From assembly GCA_963825555.1 (NCBI GenBank), contig CAWGTZ010000027.1, forward strand, positions 1 through 64,000: a DNA stretch of 64,000 bases. Direction: 5' to 3'. Shown piece by piece: positions 37,251-46,075 of this stretch. The DNA comes from JAGVSR01 sp963825555. Its GTDB lineage: Bacteria; Pseudomonadota; Alphaproteobacteria; Rhizobiales; Hyphomicrobiaceae. Made by a program: the position numbers and the translations under genes. The notes beneath the pieces are model-generated. The model was not told the origin of the DNA, searched no databases, and saw only the letters and a list, made by a program, of their open reading frames with translations. The stretch's first letter is position 1. Every line of letters starts with the position of its first letter.

Positions 37251-39845
37251 ATGCGAACCCCAGTTCTGCCACCTCCAGTCAAGCCGAAGAAGAAGCGGCG
37301 CTCCAAGAGCCTGTTACTGAGCTTTCTCGGCTGGAGCTTCGGGCTCTTCGTGATTGGGTTCGTGGCCGTTTCCGCCGGCGTCGGCTATCTTCTCTACCAA
37401 GCCTCACACGATCTGCCCGACTACGAGAGCCTGGCCAAGTACGAGCCGCCGGTCATGACGCGTATTCACGCGCACGACGGCTCGCTGATTGCCGAATATG
37501 CGCGCGAGCGGCGCATCTTCGTGCCGATCACCACGATTCCGAAGCGCGTCATCGCCGCGTTTCTCTCGGCAGAAGACAGCCGCTTCTATGAGCACGGCGG
37601 TATCGACCTGCAGGGCGTTGCGCGTGCCGCTGTCAAGTTCGCTGAGACGAAACTGACGGGGCGAGGCAGCATTCAGGGCGCCTCGACGATTACCCAGCAG
37701 GTCGCCAAGAACTTCCTTCTCACGAGCGACCGCACCTTCGATCGCAAGATCAAGGAAGCGATCCTCGCCATCCGCATCGAGCGGGCCTACACGAAGGACA
37801 AGATCCTCGAACTATATCTGAACGAGATTTATCTGGGTATTGGCGCCTATGGCGTGGCGGCGGCCGGTCTCAACTACTTCAGCAAGGAACTGAAGGATCT
37901 GACGCTCGAAGAGGCGGCCTATCTCGCAGCCCTTCCAAAAGCGCCCAACAACTATCATCCCTTCCGGCATCGCCAGAAAGCCACCGACCGGCGGAACTGG
38001 ATCCTCGATCAGATGGCCGAGAACGGCTACATCACCGCGGAGGAGGCCGCAGAGGCCAAGGCCAAGCCGATTACGGTCAACTTCCGCCAGTCCGGCGCGC
38101 ACATCTTCGCTGCCGAGTATTTCGCCGAGGAGGTGCGCCGCTCGCTGCATGCGCAGTACGGTGAGGAGAAGCTCTATGCGGGCGGTCTGTCGGTCCGCAC
38201 GACGCTTGATCCGCGCCTGCAGGAGATGGCGCGACTGGCGCTGATCCAGGGTCTCGTCGAGTATGACCGGGACCAGGGCTGGCGCGGTCCTGTGTCGAAA
38301 ATCGACATCGCCGGCGATTGGGGCATTCCGCTAGGGGCGATCGATATTCCATCCGACATCATGCCCTGGCGTCTGGGGGTGGTTCTCCAGGCGCAGAAGG
38401 ACAAGGCGATCGTGGGCCTGCGCCCCGCCCGACAGCAGGACGGAACGCTCATCAAGGAGCGCGAGGCGGTCGAGATCACGCTGGCGGAAGTGAAGTGGGC
38501 AAGGCCGAAGGGCGGCAAGACGCCCAAGGCCGTGACGGATGTCTTGGCCCCCGGCGACGTGATCTATGTCGCGCCGTCGGATCCCCGCAAACTCGAGGGC
38601 GTCTGGTCTTTGATGCAGATCCCGGAGGTTGGCGGCGGTCTGGTGGCCATGGACCCGCACACGGGCCGCGTGTTGGCGGTGGCCGGCGGCTTCTCCTTCG
38701 CCATGAGCCAGTTCGACCGCGTCATTCAGGCCCGCCGTCAGCCGGGCTCTTCGTTCAAGCCCTTCGTCTACGCCGCCGCTCTCGACAATGGCTATAAGCC
38801 GACGTCGATCGTGCTCGATGCGCCCATCGAAATCGAGCAGGGCCCCGGCCAGGACATCTGGAAGCCGGAGAACTACGACAAGGAGAAGTCCTTCGGTCCG
38901 ACGACGCTGCGCGTGGGCGTGGAGAAGTCGCGCAACCAGATGACGGTGCGTCTGGCCCAGGATGTCGGCATGCCGCTCATCACGGAATACGCCAAGCGGT
39001 TCGGTATCTACGACGATCTCCTGCCCGTGCTCTCCATGTCGCTCGGTGCGGGCGAGACCACGCTTCTGCGAATGGCGACGGCCTACTGCATGCTCGCCAA
39101 CGGCGGGAAGCGCGTGCGGGCAACCCTTATCGACCGCATACAGGATCGCTGGGGGCGGTCCGTCTGGAAGCACGACGCGCGCGAATGCGCTGGCTGCAAC
39201 GCGCCAGCCTGGGAGGGTCAGCTGGAGCCCGACATCGCTGACGACCGCCGCCAGATCATCGACCCCCACACGGCCTACCAGATGACTTCGATCCTGGAAG
39301 GCGTCGTGCAGCGGGGCACGGCCACGTCCCTGAAGGCGCTCGGCCGTCCGATTGCCGGCAAGACCGGGACCACCAATGAAGAGAAAGATGCTTGGTTCGT
39401 CGGCTACACGCCCGACCTCGTCGTGGGCGTCTTCGTCGGTTTCGATACACCCCGCCCCATGGGCAAGGGCCGGACGGGCGGCGGCGTGGCCGCGCCGATC
39501 TTTGGTGATTTCGTAAAGCGTGCTCTGGCCGAGGAGCCGCCGGTGCCGTTCCGCGTGCCGCCGGGATTGAAGCTGGTGCGTGTCAATCTCAAAACGGGCC
39601 TCAGGGCAGCCCCCAATGATCCCAAGGCGATCACGGAGGCGTTCAAGCCCAACGAAGAGCCGGATGACGCCTATTCGATTATCGGCTTCCAATTGTCGGA
39701 GGAGGCGGGCGCGGCTGCGAACGCCGGCTCGTCGGGGGATGCCTACACTCCATCATCCGGGAATGGCTGGTCGCCAACGCAGAGCGCCCCGCCCGGGTAC
39801 TCTCCGGCCCCACGCGAGCGGCGCCCGCCGGGGAGCGTCTGGTAG
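37251..39845 (+). CDS. mrcA: Class A penicillin-binding protein 1A
   Basis: An 864-residue bifunctional peptidoglycan synthase. A basic N-terminus and one membrane helix (residues about 25-50) lead to the GT51 domain with catalytic Glu108 in SAEDSRFYEHGG and the GASTITQQVAKNF motif. The transpeptidase domain has Ser500-x2-Lys503 (GSSFK), the SxN motif in EKSRNQMTV and Lys704-Thr-Gly-Thr (KTGTTNEEKDAWFVGY). An OB-like insertion lies between the domains. The C-terminus is a Pro/Ser-rich tail ending RRPPGSVW. It is transcribed with the amidase gene upstream and prfB downstream. Confidence 0.95.
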   Translation: MRTPVLPPPVKPKKKRRSKSLLLSFLGWSFGLFVIGFVAVSAGVGYLLYQASHDLPDYESLAKYEPPVMTRIHAHDGSLIAEYARERRIFVPITTIPKRVIAAFLSAEDSRFYEHGGIDLQGVARAAVKFAETKLTGRGSIQGASTITQQVAKNFLLTSDRTFDRKIKEAILAIRIERAYTKDKILELYLNEIYLGIGAYGVAAAGLNYFSKELKDLTLEEAAYLAALPKAPNNYHPFRHRQKATDRRNWILDQMAENGYITAEEAAEAKAKPITVNFRQSGAHIFAAEYFAEEVRRSLHAQYGEEKLYAGGLSVRTTLDPRLQEMARLALIQGLVEYDRDQGWRGPVSKIDIAGDWGIPLGAIDIPSDIMPWRLGVVLQAQKDKAIVGLRPARQQDGTLIKEREAVEITLAEVKWARPKGGKTPKAVTDVLAPGDVIYVAPSDPRKLEGVWSLMQIPEVGGGLVAMDPHTGRVLAVAGGFSFAMSQFDRVIQARRQPGSSFKPFVYAAALDNGYKPTSIVLDAPIEIEQGPGQDIWKPENYDKEKSFGPTTLRVGVEKSRNQMTVRLAQDVGMPLITEYAKRFGIYDDLLPVLSMSLGAGETTLLRMATAYCMLANGGKRVRATLIDRIQDRWGRSVWKHDARECAGCNAPAWEGQLEPDIADDRRQIIDPHTAYQMTSILEGVVQRGTATSLKALGRPIAGKTGTTNEEKDAWFVGYTPDLVVGVFVGFDTPRPMGKGRTGGGVAAPIFGDFVKRALAEEPPVPFRVPPGLKLVRVNLKTGLRAAPNDPKAITEAFKPNEEPDDAYSIIGFQLSEEAGAAANAGSSGDAYTPSSGNGWSPTQSAPPGYSPAPRERRPPGSVW

Positions 39846-39949
39846 CCGCGGGCCGCCGAACATTTACAGTGGCGCCTACGGACACTATATCCAGGCATCG
39901 AATTTCAACCCTCCAAAACAACCGAATGCCTTGAGCAGGAGGCCAGCCC

Positions 39950-41081
39950 ATGCGCGCTGAAGCGGAAAAAATTGTCGATTCCATCCAAGAAGCGCTCACG
40001 CTTCTGAGGAGGTATCTTTGACCCGGAGCAGGCAGAACAGCGGCTCGCGGAACTGAACCGGCGGGCGGAAGATCCTGCGATCTGGTCGAAGCCGGCCGAA
40101 GCCCAGAAGGTCATGCGCCAGCGTCAGTCGCTCGAGCGCGCGCTGGGCAGCTTCCGGCGAATGTCGCAGGAACTCGACGATAGCCTGACGCTCATCGAAC
40201 TCGGCGAGGCCGAAGGCGACCAGGCGACCGTCGACGAGGCGGAGGCGCATCTGGCCAAGCTCGAGAGCGAGGTCCAACAGCGCAGCGTCGAGGCCTTGCT
40301 CTCCGGCGAGGCCAACTCCATGAACACCTATCTCGAGGTGCACGCCGGCGCGGGTGGCACGGAAAGCCAGGACTGGGCGTCGATGCTCTTGCGCATGTAC
40401 ATGCGCTGGGCGGAGCGGCGCGGTTTCAAGGTGAAGCTGATCGACGAGAGTCCTGGCGAAGAGGCGGGGATCAAATCGGCCACCTTGGAGATCGAAGGAG
40501 AGAATGCCTTCGGCCTCTTGAAGACCGAGGCCGGTGTGCACCGGCTGGTGCGAATTTCACCCTACGATTCCAACGCGCGGCGCCATACGAGCTTCGCGTC
40601 CGTCACGGTCTACCCGGTTATCGACGACAGTATCGATATCGATATCAATCCCGCAGACGTCGATATTTCGTTTGCGCGCTCGTCAGGTGCGGGCGGCCAG
40701 CACGTGAACCGAACGGAAAGTGCCGTGCGGCTCGTGCACAAGCCGTCTGGCATCGTTATCTTCGCTCAGGAACAGCGCTCGCAGCATCAGAACAAGGATA
40801 TCGCCTTCAAGCGCCTGAAGGCGCGTCTCTACGAAATGGAGCTGAAGAAGCGCGAAGAGAAGGCTTCCGCCGACCAGGCCGCCAAGAGCGACATCGGCTG
40901 GGGACATCAGATCCGTTCTTATGTGCTGCAGCCCTATCAGCTCGTGAAGGACCTGCGCACGGGGGAACAATCGACGTCTCCCGACGACGTGCTCGACGGC
41001 GATATCGATCCCTTCATCCAGGCCACGCTGTCGGCCCGCATCAAAGGCGGCAACGGCGCGGACGTGGAGGATCTGGAGTAA
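39950..41081 (+). CDS. prfB: Peptide chain release factor 2, with programmed +1 frameshift
   Basis: Codons 1-23 (39950-40018) read MRAEAEKIVDSIQEALTLLR and end before an in-frame TGA at 40019-40021. Skipping T40019 continues DPEQAEQRLAEL in the +1 frame to the stop ending at 41081, giving 376 residues. RF2 recognises UGA and UAA. Gly248-Gly249-Gln250 (GAGGQHVNRTES) is the peptidyl-hydrolysis motif. The stop-recognition loop reads Ser203-Pro-Tyr205 instead of the textbook SPF. A start at 40113 (ATG) would lack the N-terminal domain and is rejected. The shift site makes synthesis depend on RF2 level. Upstream is PBP1A (gap 104 bp). Confidence 0.95.
40007..40022 (+). promoter_or_regulatory. prfB programmed +1 frameshift site
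   Basis: AGGAGGTATCTTTGAC: an internal Shine-Dalgarno (AGGAGG), the slippery CTT codon and the in-frame TGA followed by C, matching the classic RF2 autoregulatory site of E. coli (AGGGGGTATCTTTGAC) at 15 of 16 bases. When RF2 is scarce the ribosome pauses at UGA and slips forward by one base. Confidence 0.97.
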
Positions 41082-41116
41082 GGGACCGCTTCCGTCACGG
41101 GACGAACCCGGCGGGC

Positions 41117-41329
41117 TCAGCCTCCCTGCCGGGCCGAAAGGATCTCGATGCGGTCGCCTTCGCTGAGGTGTCGCGCGGCGCGCTCGCGGGCCGGCACGAA
41201 GGCGCCATTGACGGCTGTGGCGACCTTCGTCGCGCCGAAGTCCTCCAGCTCGATTAGCTCGGCAAGCGTTTCCGCCTGGCTTTCGCGAGGTTCGCCGTTG
41301 ACTGTCAGGTGAATTGGCTCGGGGCGCAT
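41117..41329 (-). CDS. thiS: Sulfur carrier protein ThiS
   Basis: A 70-residue ubiquitin-fold protein: HLTVNGEPRE, a LAELIELEDFGATKVATAVNG core and the C-terminal Gly-Gly (SARQGG) that is adenylated and thiocarboxylated to deliver sulfur to the thiazole of thiamine. It is usually in a thiOSG or thiCOSGE cluster; here thiG, thiO and thiE are not adjacent and thiC is 15 kb away. The neighbours are prfB (convergent) and an unrelated coiled-coil gene. A molybdopterin-type MoaD paralogue is less likely given the length and the VNGEPRE start. Confidence 0.82.
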   Translation of the reverse strand: MRPEPIHLTVNGEPRESQAETLAELIELEDFGATKVATAVNGAFVPARERAARHLSEGDRIEILSARQGG

Positions 41330-41352
41330 GTCGTCACGTCTCGCCTTGCGTT

Positions 41353-41727
41353 CTATTCCAGTAGCCGGCCTTCCAGCTGGATGATGCAGCTGTCGATATT
41401 GTGCAGGATCTCTTCCGTGTGGCGCAGATCTTTTCCAAGCCGCTCGACGTCTTCGGAATGATCATCGTCGCTGAACACGGAAGAAAGACGCGACAGCGCG
41501 GCGAAGAACCCGGTCTGCCGGCGGGCCTTGGCGGCGGCCTTTTCGGCGCGGGCTTCCGCGGCGCGGGCGTGCTTCAGCTGAGACGCCACCCGGCGCCTGA
41601 GGAGTGCCACTTCCTTCTTCTTGTGCCGGAGTTCCTTGATGGCATCCTTGGCCTCCGACGCCGAGTTAACCTTGACAGTCACCTCCGTCCCCTGAATGGA
41701 GGCATAGCGCATGTCCCTGAGTTGCAT
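41353..41727 (-). CDS. Small coiled-coil hypothetical protein
   Basis: A 124-residue charged, soluble protein starting MQLRDMRYASIQGTEVTVKV. Residues about 25-75 form a strongly predicted Lys/Glu/Ala/Arg coiled coil (KDAIKELRHKKKEVALLRRR, then ARAAEARAEKAAAKARR). A short hydrophobic GFFAALSRLSSVF segment and a second helix (IDSCIIQLEGRLLE) follow. I do not recognise a named family. It lies 23 bp upstream of thiS on the same strand, so the two may be co-transcribed, but the sequence suggests no role in thiamine synthesis. Confidence 0.6.
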   Translation of the reverse strand: MQLRDMRYASIQGTEVTVKVNSASEAKDAIKELRHKKKEVALLRRRVASQLKHARAAEARAEKAAAKARRQTGFFAALSRLSSVFSDDDHSEDVERLGKDLRHTEEILHNIDSCIIQLEGRLLE

Positions 41728-42011
41728 TCTGGATCGTCCTAAAGCCGGCGGCTCTCATTGATTCCGGCGCACACGCTACACGGGCCAGGCCGCGCCGTCA
41801 GCCGCGACGCCCAATCTCGATATGGTATGTGCAATTCATAAATTAACATCACAGACGCTTCGGGTTGGACACCGGTTGCCATGCTTGGGAGAGCATGAAT
41901 TCGTTGACCGTCCCATGTCGGTTGCTGCGACATGGGCGCGCCCTCACTGGTTCAAATGAGCACTTCCAAGTATCCGAAGGCGTTTCTCACGTACAAAAAG
42001 GCCTCTGCACT

Positions 42012-43775
42012 GTGAACATCCTCGGCATCGTCACCAAGTCGCACGACACCGGCCTCGCGCTTGTCGAGAACGGCCTGCCGACCGCTATCCTCGAAGAAGA
42101 GCGCTTCAACCGGCAGAAGCACACGCTGGAGTTTCCGGTCAACTGCCTGGACGAAATCTTCGGCGACGGGCGGCTATCCATGGGTGACATCGACGTCATC
42201 ACGACGCCTTGGGACATGGCGCGCTTGCGTCCGACGTTCTACCACAACATCCGCGACAAACTGCCTGCGAGCTTGAACCTCTTGCGTCCCGCGGCCCATC
42301 GCGTACAGGCGTCCGCCATCGTGAACCTGCCTTTTCGTCTCTGGACGGGGCTAGGCCGCCGCTACGGCTACAGAAATGTGCCGAAGATCGTCCAGGTTTC
42401 CCACCACAATTCTCATGCCGCCGTGTTCAACGTCTCCCCATTCGAGGAAGCCGCCGTGCTCGTCATGGACGGCTACGGCGACGACACGTCGACGAGCGGC
42501 TACATCGGCCAGGGTACGAAGCTCGAGCGCGTCTGGCACAGCCACTTCTTCGACAGCCTCGGAATGCTCTACACCTGCGTGACGGAGTACCTGGGCTTCA
42601 AGGTATTCGAGGAGGGCACCGTCATGGCACTCGCCGCCTGCGGCGGGCCGACGTACGTCGATAAGTTCCGCGACCTCGTCGAACTCCTCCCAGACGGCCA
42701 GTTTCGCATCAATCGCGACTACATCTCCTACGACACGCATGGTCTCGTCCGGCCGTTCAAGTGGAAATTCTACGAGACGTTTGGACCACCGCGATCGCGC
42801 AAGGACCCGCTGACCGACCATCACCGCGATCTTGCCCACGCCCTGCAGGTGACGATCGAAGAGACCATTCTCCATATCGTGCGCGACATGGAGAAGCGGC
42901 AGTCATCGCGCAATCTCGTCATTTCGGGCGGTGTCGGTCTTAACTGCGTCGCCAACGCGCGCATTTTGCGCGATACGAATTTCACCCGTGTGTGGGTGCC
43001 GCCGTGCGCTTCGGATACGGGTGCGCCGCTGGGCTCTGCGCTTTGGCACTGGCACCAGACGCTTGGCAATCCGCGCACGTTCGAGATGACCCATGCCTTC
43101 TATGGCAAAGGCTTCACGGATGCCGAGATCAAAGCAGCTCTTGAGCGTGCCGGTCTCACCTACCAGAAGTTCGAAGAAGCCGATCTCCTGAAAAAGGCGG
43201 CCAAGGATCTGAGCGAGCAGAAGATCGTCGGCTGGTTCCAGGGCCGGGCCGAGATGGGGCCGCGCGCACTTGGCAACCGCTCCATCCTGTCGGATGCGCG
43301 CGACAACAAGATCAAGGATCTTATCAACGCCAAGATCAAGCATCGCGAGGCGTTCCGTCCGTTCGCGCCTGTCGTGCTCGTCGAACGCGCGGCGGAGTTC
43401 TTCGAGGTGAGCCAGCCCGATCCCTTCATGACGCTCGCCCCGCGCATCCACCCGGACAAGCTCTCCGTCATTCCCGCGGCCGCGCATGTCGACGGCACGG
43501 GCCGAATCCAGACCATCGAGCGGTCCGCGAACCCGCGCTACTACGGCGTCATCGAGGAATACGCCAAGATCACCGGCATCCCCGTCATCCTGAATACGAG
43601 CTTCAACCGGCAGGAACCGGTCGTGAACTCGCCCGATCAGGCGATTTCCTGCTACCTGCGCACGGATATGGATGTGCTCGTCATGGGCGACTACTACACG
43701 ACCGACCGCGACCCCGCCGCGGTGAAGCACGCACGCGAGAGCTTCGTGTCGGTTCCGGCCGCCGGAAGCGAGTAA
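42012..43775 (+). CDS. NodU/CmcH-family carbamoyltransferase
   Basis: A 587-residue enzyme from a GTG start (NILGIVTKSHDTGLALVENG); upstream in-frame sequence is not conserved. The N-terminal Kae1/TsaD-like domain has the metal-binding SHHNSHAAVF and MDGYGDD; the ASKHA second lobe shows LVISGGVGLNCVANARI. The C-terminal NodU-type domain has WFQGRAEMGPRALGNRSIL, REAFRPFAPVV, and GIPVILNTSFNRQEPVV. Family members use carbamoyl phosphate and ATP to O-carbamoylate sugars, Nod factors or antibiotics. The acceptor here is unknown. It is convergent with the glutamine-synthetase-like gene (18-bp gap) in an accessory cluster, which suggests a small-molecule product. Confidence 0.85.
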   Translation: MNILGIVTKSHDTGLALVENGLPTAILEEERFNRQKHTLEFPVNCLDEIFGDGRLSMGDIDVITTPWDMARLRPTFYHNIRDKLPASLNLLRPAAHRVQASAIVNLPFRLWTGLGRRYGYRNVPKIVQVSHHNSHAAVFNVSPFEEAAVLVMDGYGDDTSTSGYIGQGTKLERVWHSHFFDSLGMLYTCVTEYLGFKVFEEGTVMALAACGGPTYVDKFRDLVELLPDGQFRINRDYISYDTHGLVRPFKWKFYETFGPPRSRKDPLTDHHRDLAHALQVTIEETILHIVRDMEKRQSSRNLVISGGVGLNCVANARILRDTNFTRVWVPPCASDTGAPLGSALWHWHQTLGNPRTFEMTHAFYGKGFTDAEIKAALERAGLTYQKFEEADLLKKAAKDLSEQKIVGWFQGRAEMGPRALGNRSILSDARDNKIKDLINAKIKHREAFRPFAPVVLVERAAEFFEVSQPDPFMTLAPRIHPDKLSVIPAAAHVDGTGRIQTIERSANPRYYGVIEEYAKITGIPVILNTSFNRQEPVVNSPDQAISCYLRTDMDVLVMGDYYTTDRDPAAVKHARESFVSVPAAGSE

Positions 43776-43793
43776 ACGCGGCCTCGCCTTGCC

Positions 43794-45155
43794 TCAGAAC
43801 AGGTGGCTGTAGCGTTCGATCTCCCACGGGCTGATCGAGAGGTGGTACTCACGCCATTCATCCCGCTTGTAGCGGACGAACTCGTCGCGCAGTTCCTTGC
43901 CGAGCACCTTTTCCACGAGGGGATCAGCCGCGAAGGCATCCACCGCTTCATCGAGGGTTTGCGGCAGGAATTCGATGCCACGCGCCCTGCGTTCCTCCTC
44001 GCTTATCTCGTAGAGGTTGTCGTCGTTGGGATGGCCGGGATCGATCTTTTCTCGCACACCCTCCAGCCCCGCCGCCAGCGCCAGCGTTGCCGCGAGATAG
44101 GGGTTCAAAGAGCCGTCGGCGTTGCGGCTCTCGCAGCGCCCGCCGCCCATGGGCACACGGATCGAGTTCGTGCGGTTGTTGGAGCCGTAGGAATTGAAGA
44201 CCGGCGCCCAGGAGAACGTTGCCATGGCGCCGCGCCGAACGAGGCGCTTGTAGCTGTTCACCGTGGGCGCGAAGGTGGCGCATAGTGCGCGGCCATGGCG
44301 TAGAATACCGCCGATGAAATGGTAGCCCGTAGGTGTGAGGCCGAGCCCGCGCGGGTCCTCCTCCGGCTTGCACTTGAAGAGGTTCGCCTTCGTCTCGAGG
44401 TCGTAAAGCGACATGTTGAAGTGGGCGCCGTTGCCCGTCCGGTTGGCGTAAGGTTTCGGCATGAGGGTCGCGAGAAGACCGAGATCCTCGGCATACTGCT
44501 TTGCCATCATGCGGAAAAACGTGAACCGGTCACAGGTGGTCAGCGCGTCGGCGTAGGTGAAATCGAACTCGTACTGGCCGTTCGCGTCTTCGTGGTCGAA
44601 GGAGTAGAGATCCCAGCCGAGGTCGTTGATGGTCGTCGCCATCCGGTCGAGCCAAGTGAAATTGCCCATGAACCCGCGGATGTCGTAGCAGGGCTTGACC
44701 AGCTTATCGTCCGGGTTGGGGATCGCGAGGGATCCGTCCGGCATTTTCTTGAGAACGAAGATCTCGCATTCGATGCCGAGGTTGAAGCCAAGGCCCATGC
44801 TGGCGGCCTCAGCCAGAACGTTCTTCAAGGCGACGCGCGTGGAGAGCGGGTAGGGCTTGCCTTTGAAGTGAATGTCGGCAGGCATCCAGGCGATTTTCGG
44901 CTCCCAGGGCAGCTGCACGATGTGGCCGAGATCGGGAATGGAAGCGAACTCGTCGTCGTTGGGGGCCTGGCCCATGCCATCCACGGCATAGCCCGTGTAG
45001 AGTTCCGAGCCCGCCGCCATGTGCGTCAGATGATCGATCGGCACGACCTTGCCCTTCTGGCAGCCGTGGATGTCGACGTAGGCACCCATGCAGTACTTGA
45101 TGCCACGCGCCTTCAAGTCATTCATCAGCGCATCGATGATGGGATCGTGAGCCAT
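43794..45155 (-). CDS. Type III glutamine-synthetase-like ligase (GlnT/GMAS family)
   Basis: A 453-residue ATP-dependent gamma-glutamyl ligase. The beta-grasp start (ARGIKYCMGAYVDIHGCQKG), Glu-rich metal site IECEIFVL, FDHEDANGQYEFDFTYADAL, the NRTGNGAHFNMSL loop, and SNNRTNSIRVPMGGGRCESR with NPYLAATLALAAGL are all GS signatures. The family includes true GlnT glutamine synthetases, gamma-glutamylmethylamide synthetases of methylotrophs and gamma-glutamyl-polyamine ligases; sequence alone does not fix the amine. It lies 32 bp downstream of a creatininase-family gene, so ligation and hydrolysis of an amide may be coupled. Both would be driven from the divergent NikR-box promoter. Confidence 0.8.
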   Translation of the reverse strand: MAHDPIIDALMNDLKARGIKYCMGAYVDIHGCQKGKVVPIDHLTHMAAGSELYTGYAVDGMGQAPNDDEFASIPDLGHIVQLPWEPKIAWMPADIHFKGKPYPLSTRVALKNVLAEAASMGLGFNLGIECEIFVLKKMPDGSLAIPNPDDKLVKPCYDIRGFMGNFTWLDRMATTINDLGWDLYSFDHEDANGQYEFDFTYADALTTCDRFTFFRMMAKQYAEDLGLLATLMPKPYANRTGNGAHFNMSLYDLETKANLFKCKPEEDPRGLGLTPTGYHFIGGILRHGRALCATFAPTVNSYKRLVRRGAMATFSWAPVFNSYGSNNRTNSIRVPMGGGRCESRNADGSLNPYLAATLALAAGLEGVREKIDPGHPNDDNLYEISEEERRARGIEFLPQTLDEAVDAFAADPLVEKVLGKELRDEFVRYKRDEWREYHLSISPWEIERYSHLF

Positions 45156-45187
45156 TTGCAGATGTCCCCCGGGGTGGAATTACGAGA

Positions 45188-45955
45188 TCAGGTTGTGGAG
45201 AAGGGCGTGTTGTAGGACGCGTCGAGCGGTGGCATTTCTTTGATCCCACGGCGGACCATGTCAGAGAGGTCTTCCACCATCATGGCGAAGAGATCCTCAC
45301 CCTTCTTCCTGGTCGCGCGGCTCGGGTAGCCGGTGACGCCGTTGGTGCTGGTGCGATTGACCGGGTGTGAGAAGACGAGCCCTTCCGTGCGGTCCGGATC
45401 GTCGGCGGTGGCAATCTCCAACTCGCGCACGATTTCGGGTGCGACCGCCATCATGAGAGACGTCTCCGCGTCATTCGCGTGCCAGTCGTCGCCGTCGGAG
45501 AAGTGGACGGCCTTTACGCGTGGCGTCATCTGCCCGGTGTTGATGATCGTGATCATCATGTCGTCGAAAGTCGCGCGCAGGTTTTCCAGAGCGCAGCGCA
45601 GCGGCGCGAAATTGGTGACGTGCGTGTTGACGATGAAGAGGCGCCGCACACCCGAGTGGTAAGCCCAGGTGCCGATCTGCGTGACAAGGGTCGTCATAAG
45701 GACCGGATCAAGGGCAATGGTTCCCGGCCAGCGCTTGCTATGGCCGATCGAGCAACCGTACGGCATGACCGGCAGCATGGGCACACCGGTCACCTCGGCA
45801 ACCTTTCGGCAGAGCTTGTCTGCGAGCACGAAATCCATTCCGCATCCCAGTTGCGGTCCGTGCTGTTCCGTCGCACCCACCGGCAGGATGGCGGCGCCAT
45901 TTACGGCTTCAAGAGCGGCAGGAATCTCCGGCCAGGTGCGCTCCGCCCAAAACAT
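45188..45955 (-). CDS. Creatininase-family amidohydrolase
   Basis: A 255-residue protein; the ATG at 45955 is fixed by a strong GAAGGAGG eight bases upstream. Metal-binding motifs are GATEQHGPQLG (Glu and His), GMDFVLAD (Asp) and HANDAETSLMM (Glu). The region that usually reads NGHGGN is NTHVTN, keeping the His but not the glycines. Family members include creatininase, riboflavin/F420 enzyme ArfB and the mycofactocin peptidase MftE, all hydrolysing cyclic or peptide amides. It leads a two-gene operon with the GS-like ligase, behind a NikR-type operator. Creatinine itself is not implied, because no creatinase or sarcosine gene is nearby. Confidence 0.8.
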   Translation of the reverse strand: MFWAERTWPEIPAALEAVNGAAILPVGATEQHGPQLGCGMDFVLADKLCRKVAEVTGVPMLPVMPYGCSIGHSKRWPGTIALDPVLMTTLVTQIGTWAYHSGVRRLFIVNTHVTNFAPLRCALENLRATFDDMMITIINTGQMTPRVKAVHFSDGDDWHANDAETSLMMAVAPEIVRELEIATADDPDRTEGLVFSHPVNRTSTNGVTGYPSRATRKKGEDLFAMMVEDLSDMVRRGIKEMPPLDASYNTPFSTT

Positions 45956-45980
45956 ATGCGATCCTCCTTCGAATTCGGGG

Positions 45981-45999
45981 ATGCGAAACGGCTTCGCAT
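45981..45999. repeat. Short inverted repeat in the creatininase leader
   Basis: ATGCGAAACGGCTTCGCAT: seven-base perfect arms with a five-base spacer, between the NikR box and the creatininase Shine-Dalgarno. It could be a second operator half or an mRNA hairpin. Confidence 0.45.
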
Positions 46000-46003
46000 T
46001 TCG

Positions 46004-46031
46004 GTATGACGATTGCAAGAATTCCTCATAC
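46004..46031. promoter_or_regulatory. Perfect NikR-type operator (GTATGA-N16-TCATAC)
   Basis: GTATGA at 46004-46009 and TCATAC at 46026-46031, exactly 16 bases apart, identical in both half-sites and spacing to the E. coli NikR operator. It lies 49 bp upstream of the creatininase start (minus) and 45 bp upstream of the NikR-like start (plus), so one bound tetramer could control both directions. Confidence 0.88.
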
Positions 46032-46075
46032 TTTATCCGTCAGCACGGACTGTGCCAATTTCGAAGGAGGGGATC

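Noticed and set aside
38331..39692. Long minus-strand open frame opposite PBP1A
   Set aside because: It is the complement of the transpeptidase domain, is rich in His/Arg/Asp and has no motif or ribosome-binding site.
40113..41081. prfB started at the internal ATG 40113
   Set aside because: This would delete the N-terminal domain, while the frameshift site and upstream ATG at 39950 match RF2 genes exactly.
45981..45999. Inverted repeat considered as a terminator
   Set aside because: There is no T-run, and it lies between a promoter/operator and a start codon, so a leader hairpin or operator is more plausible.
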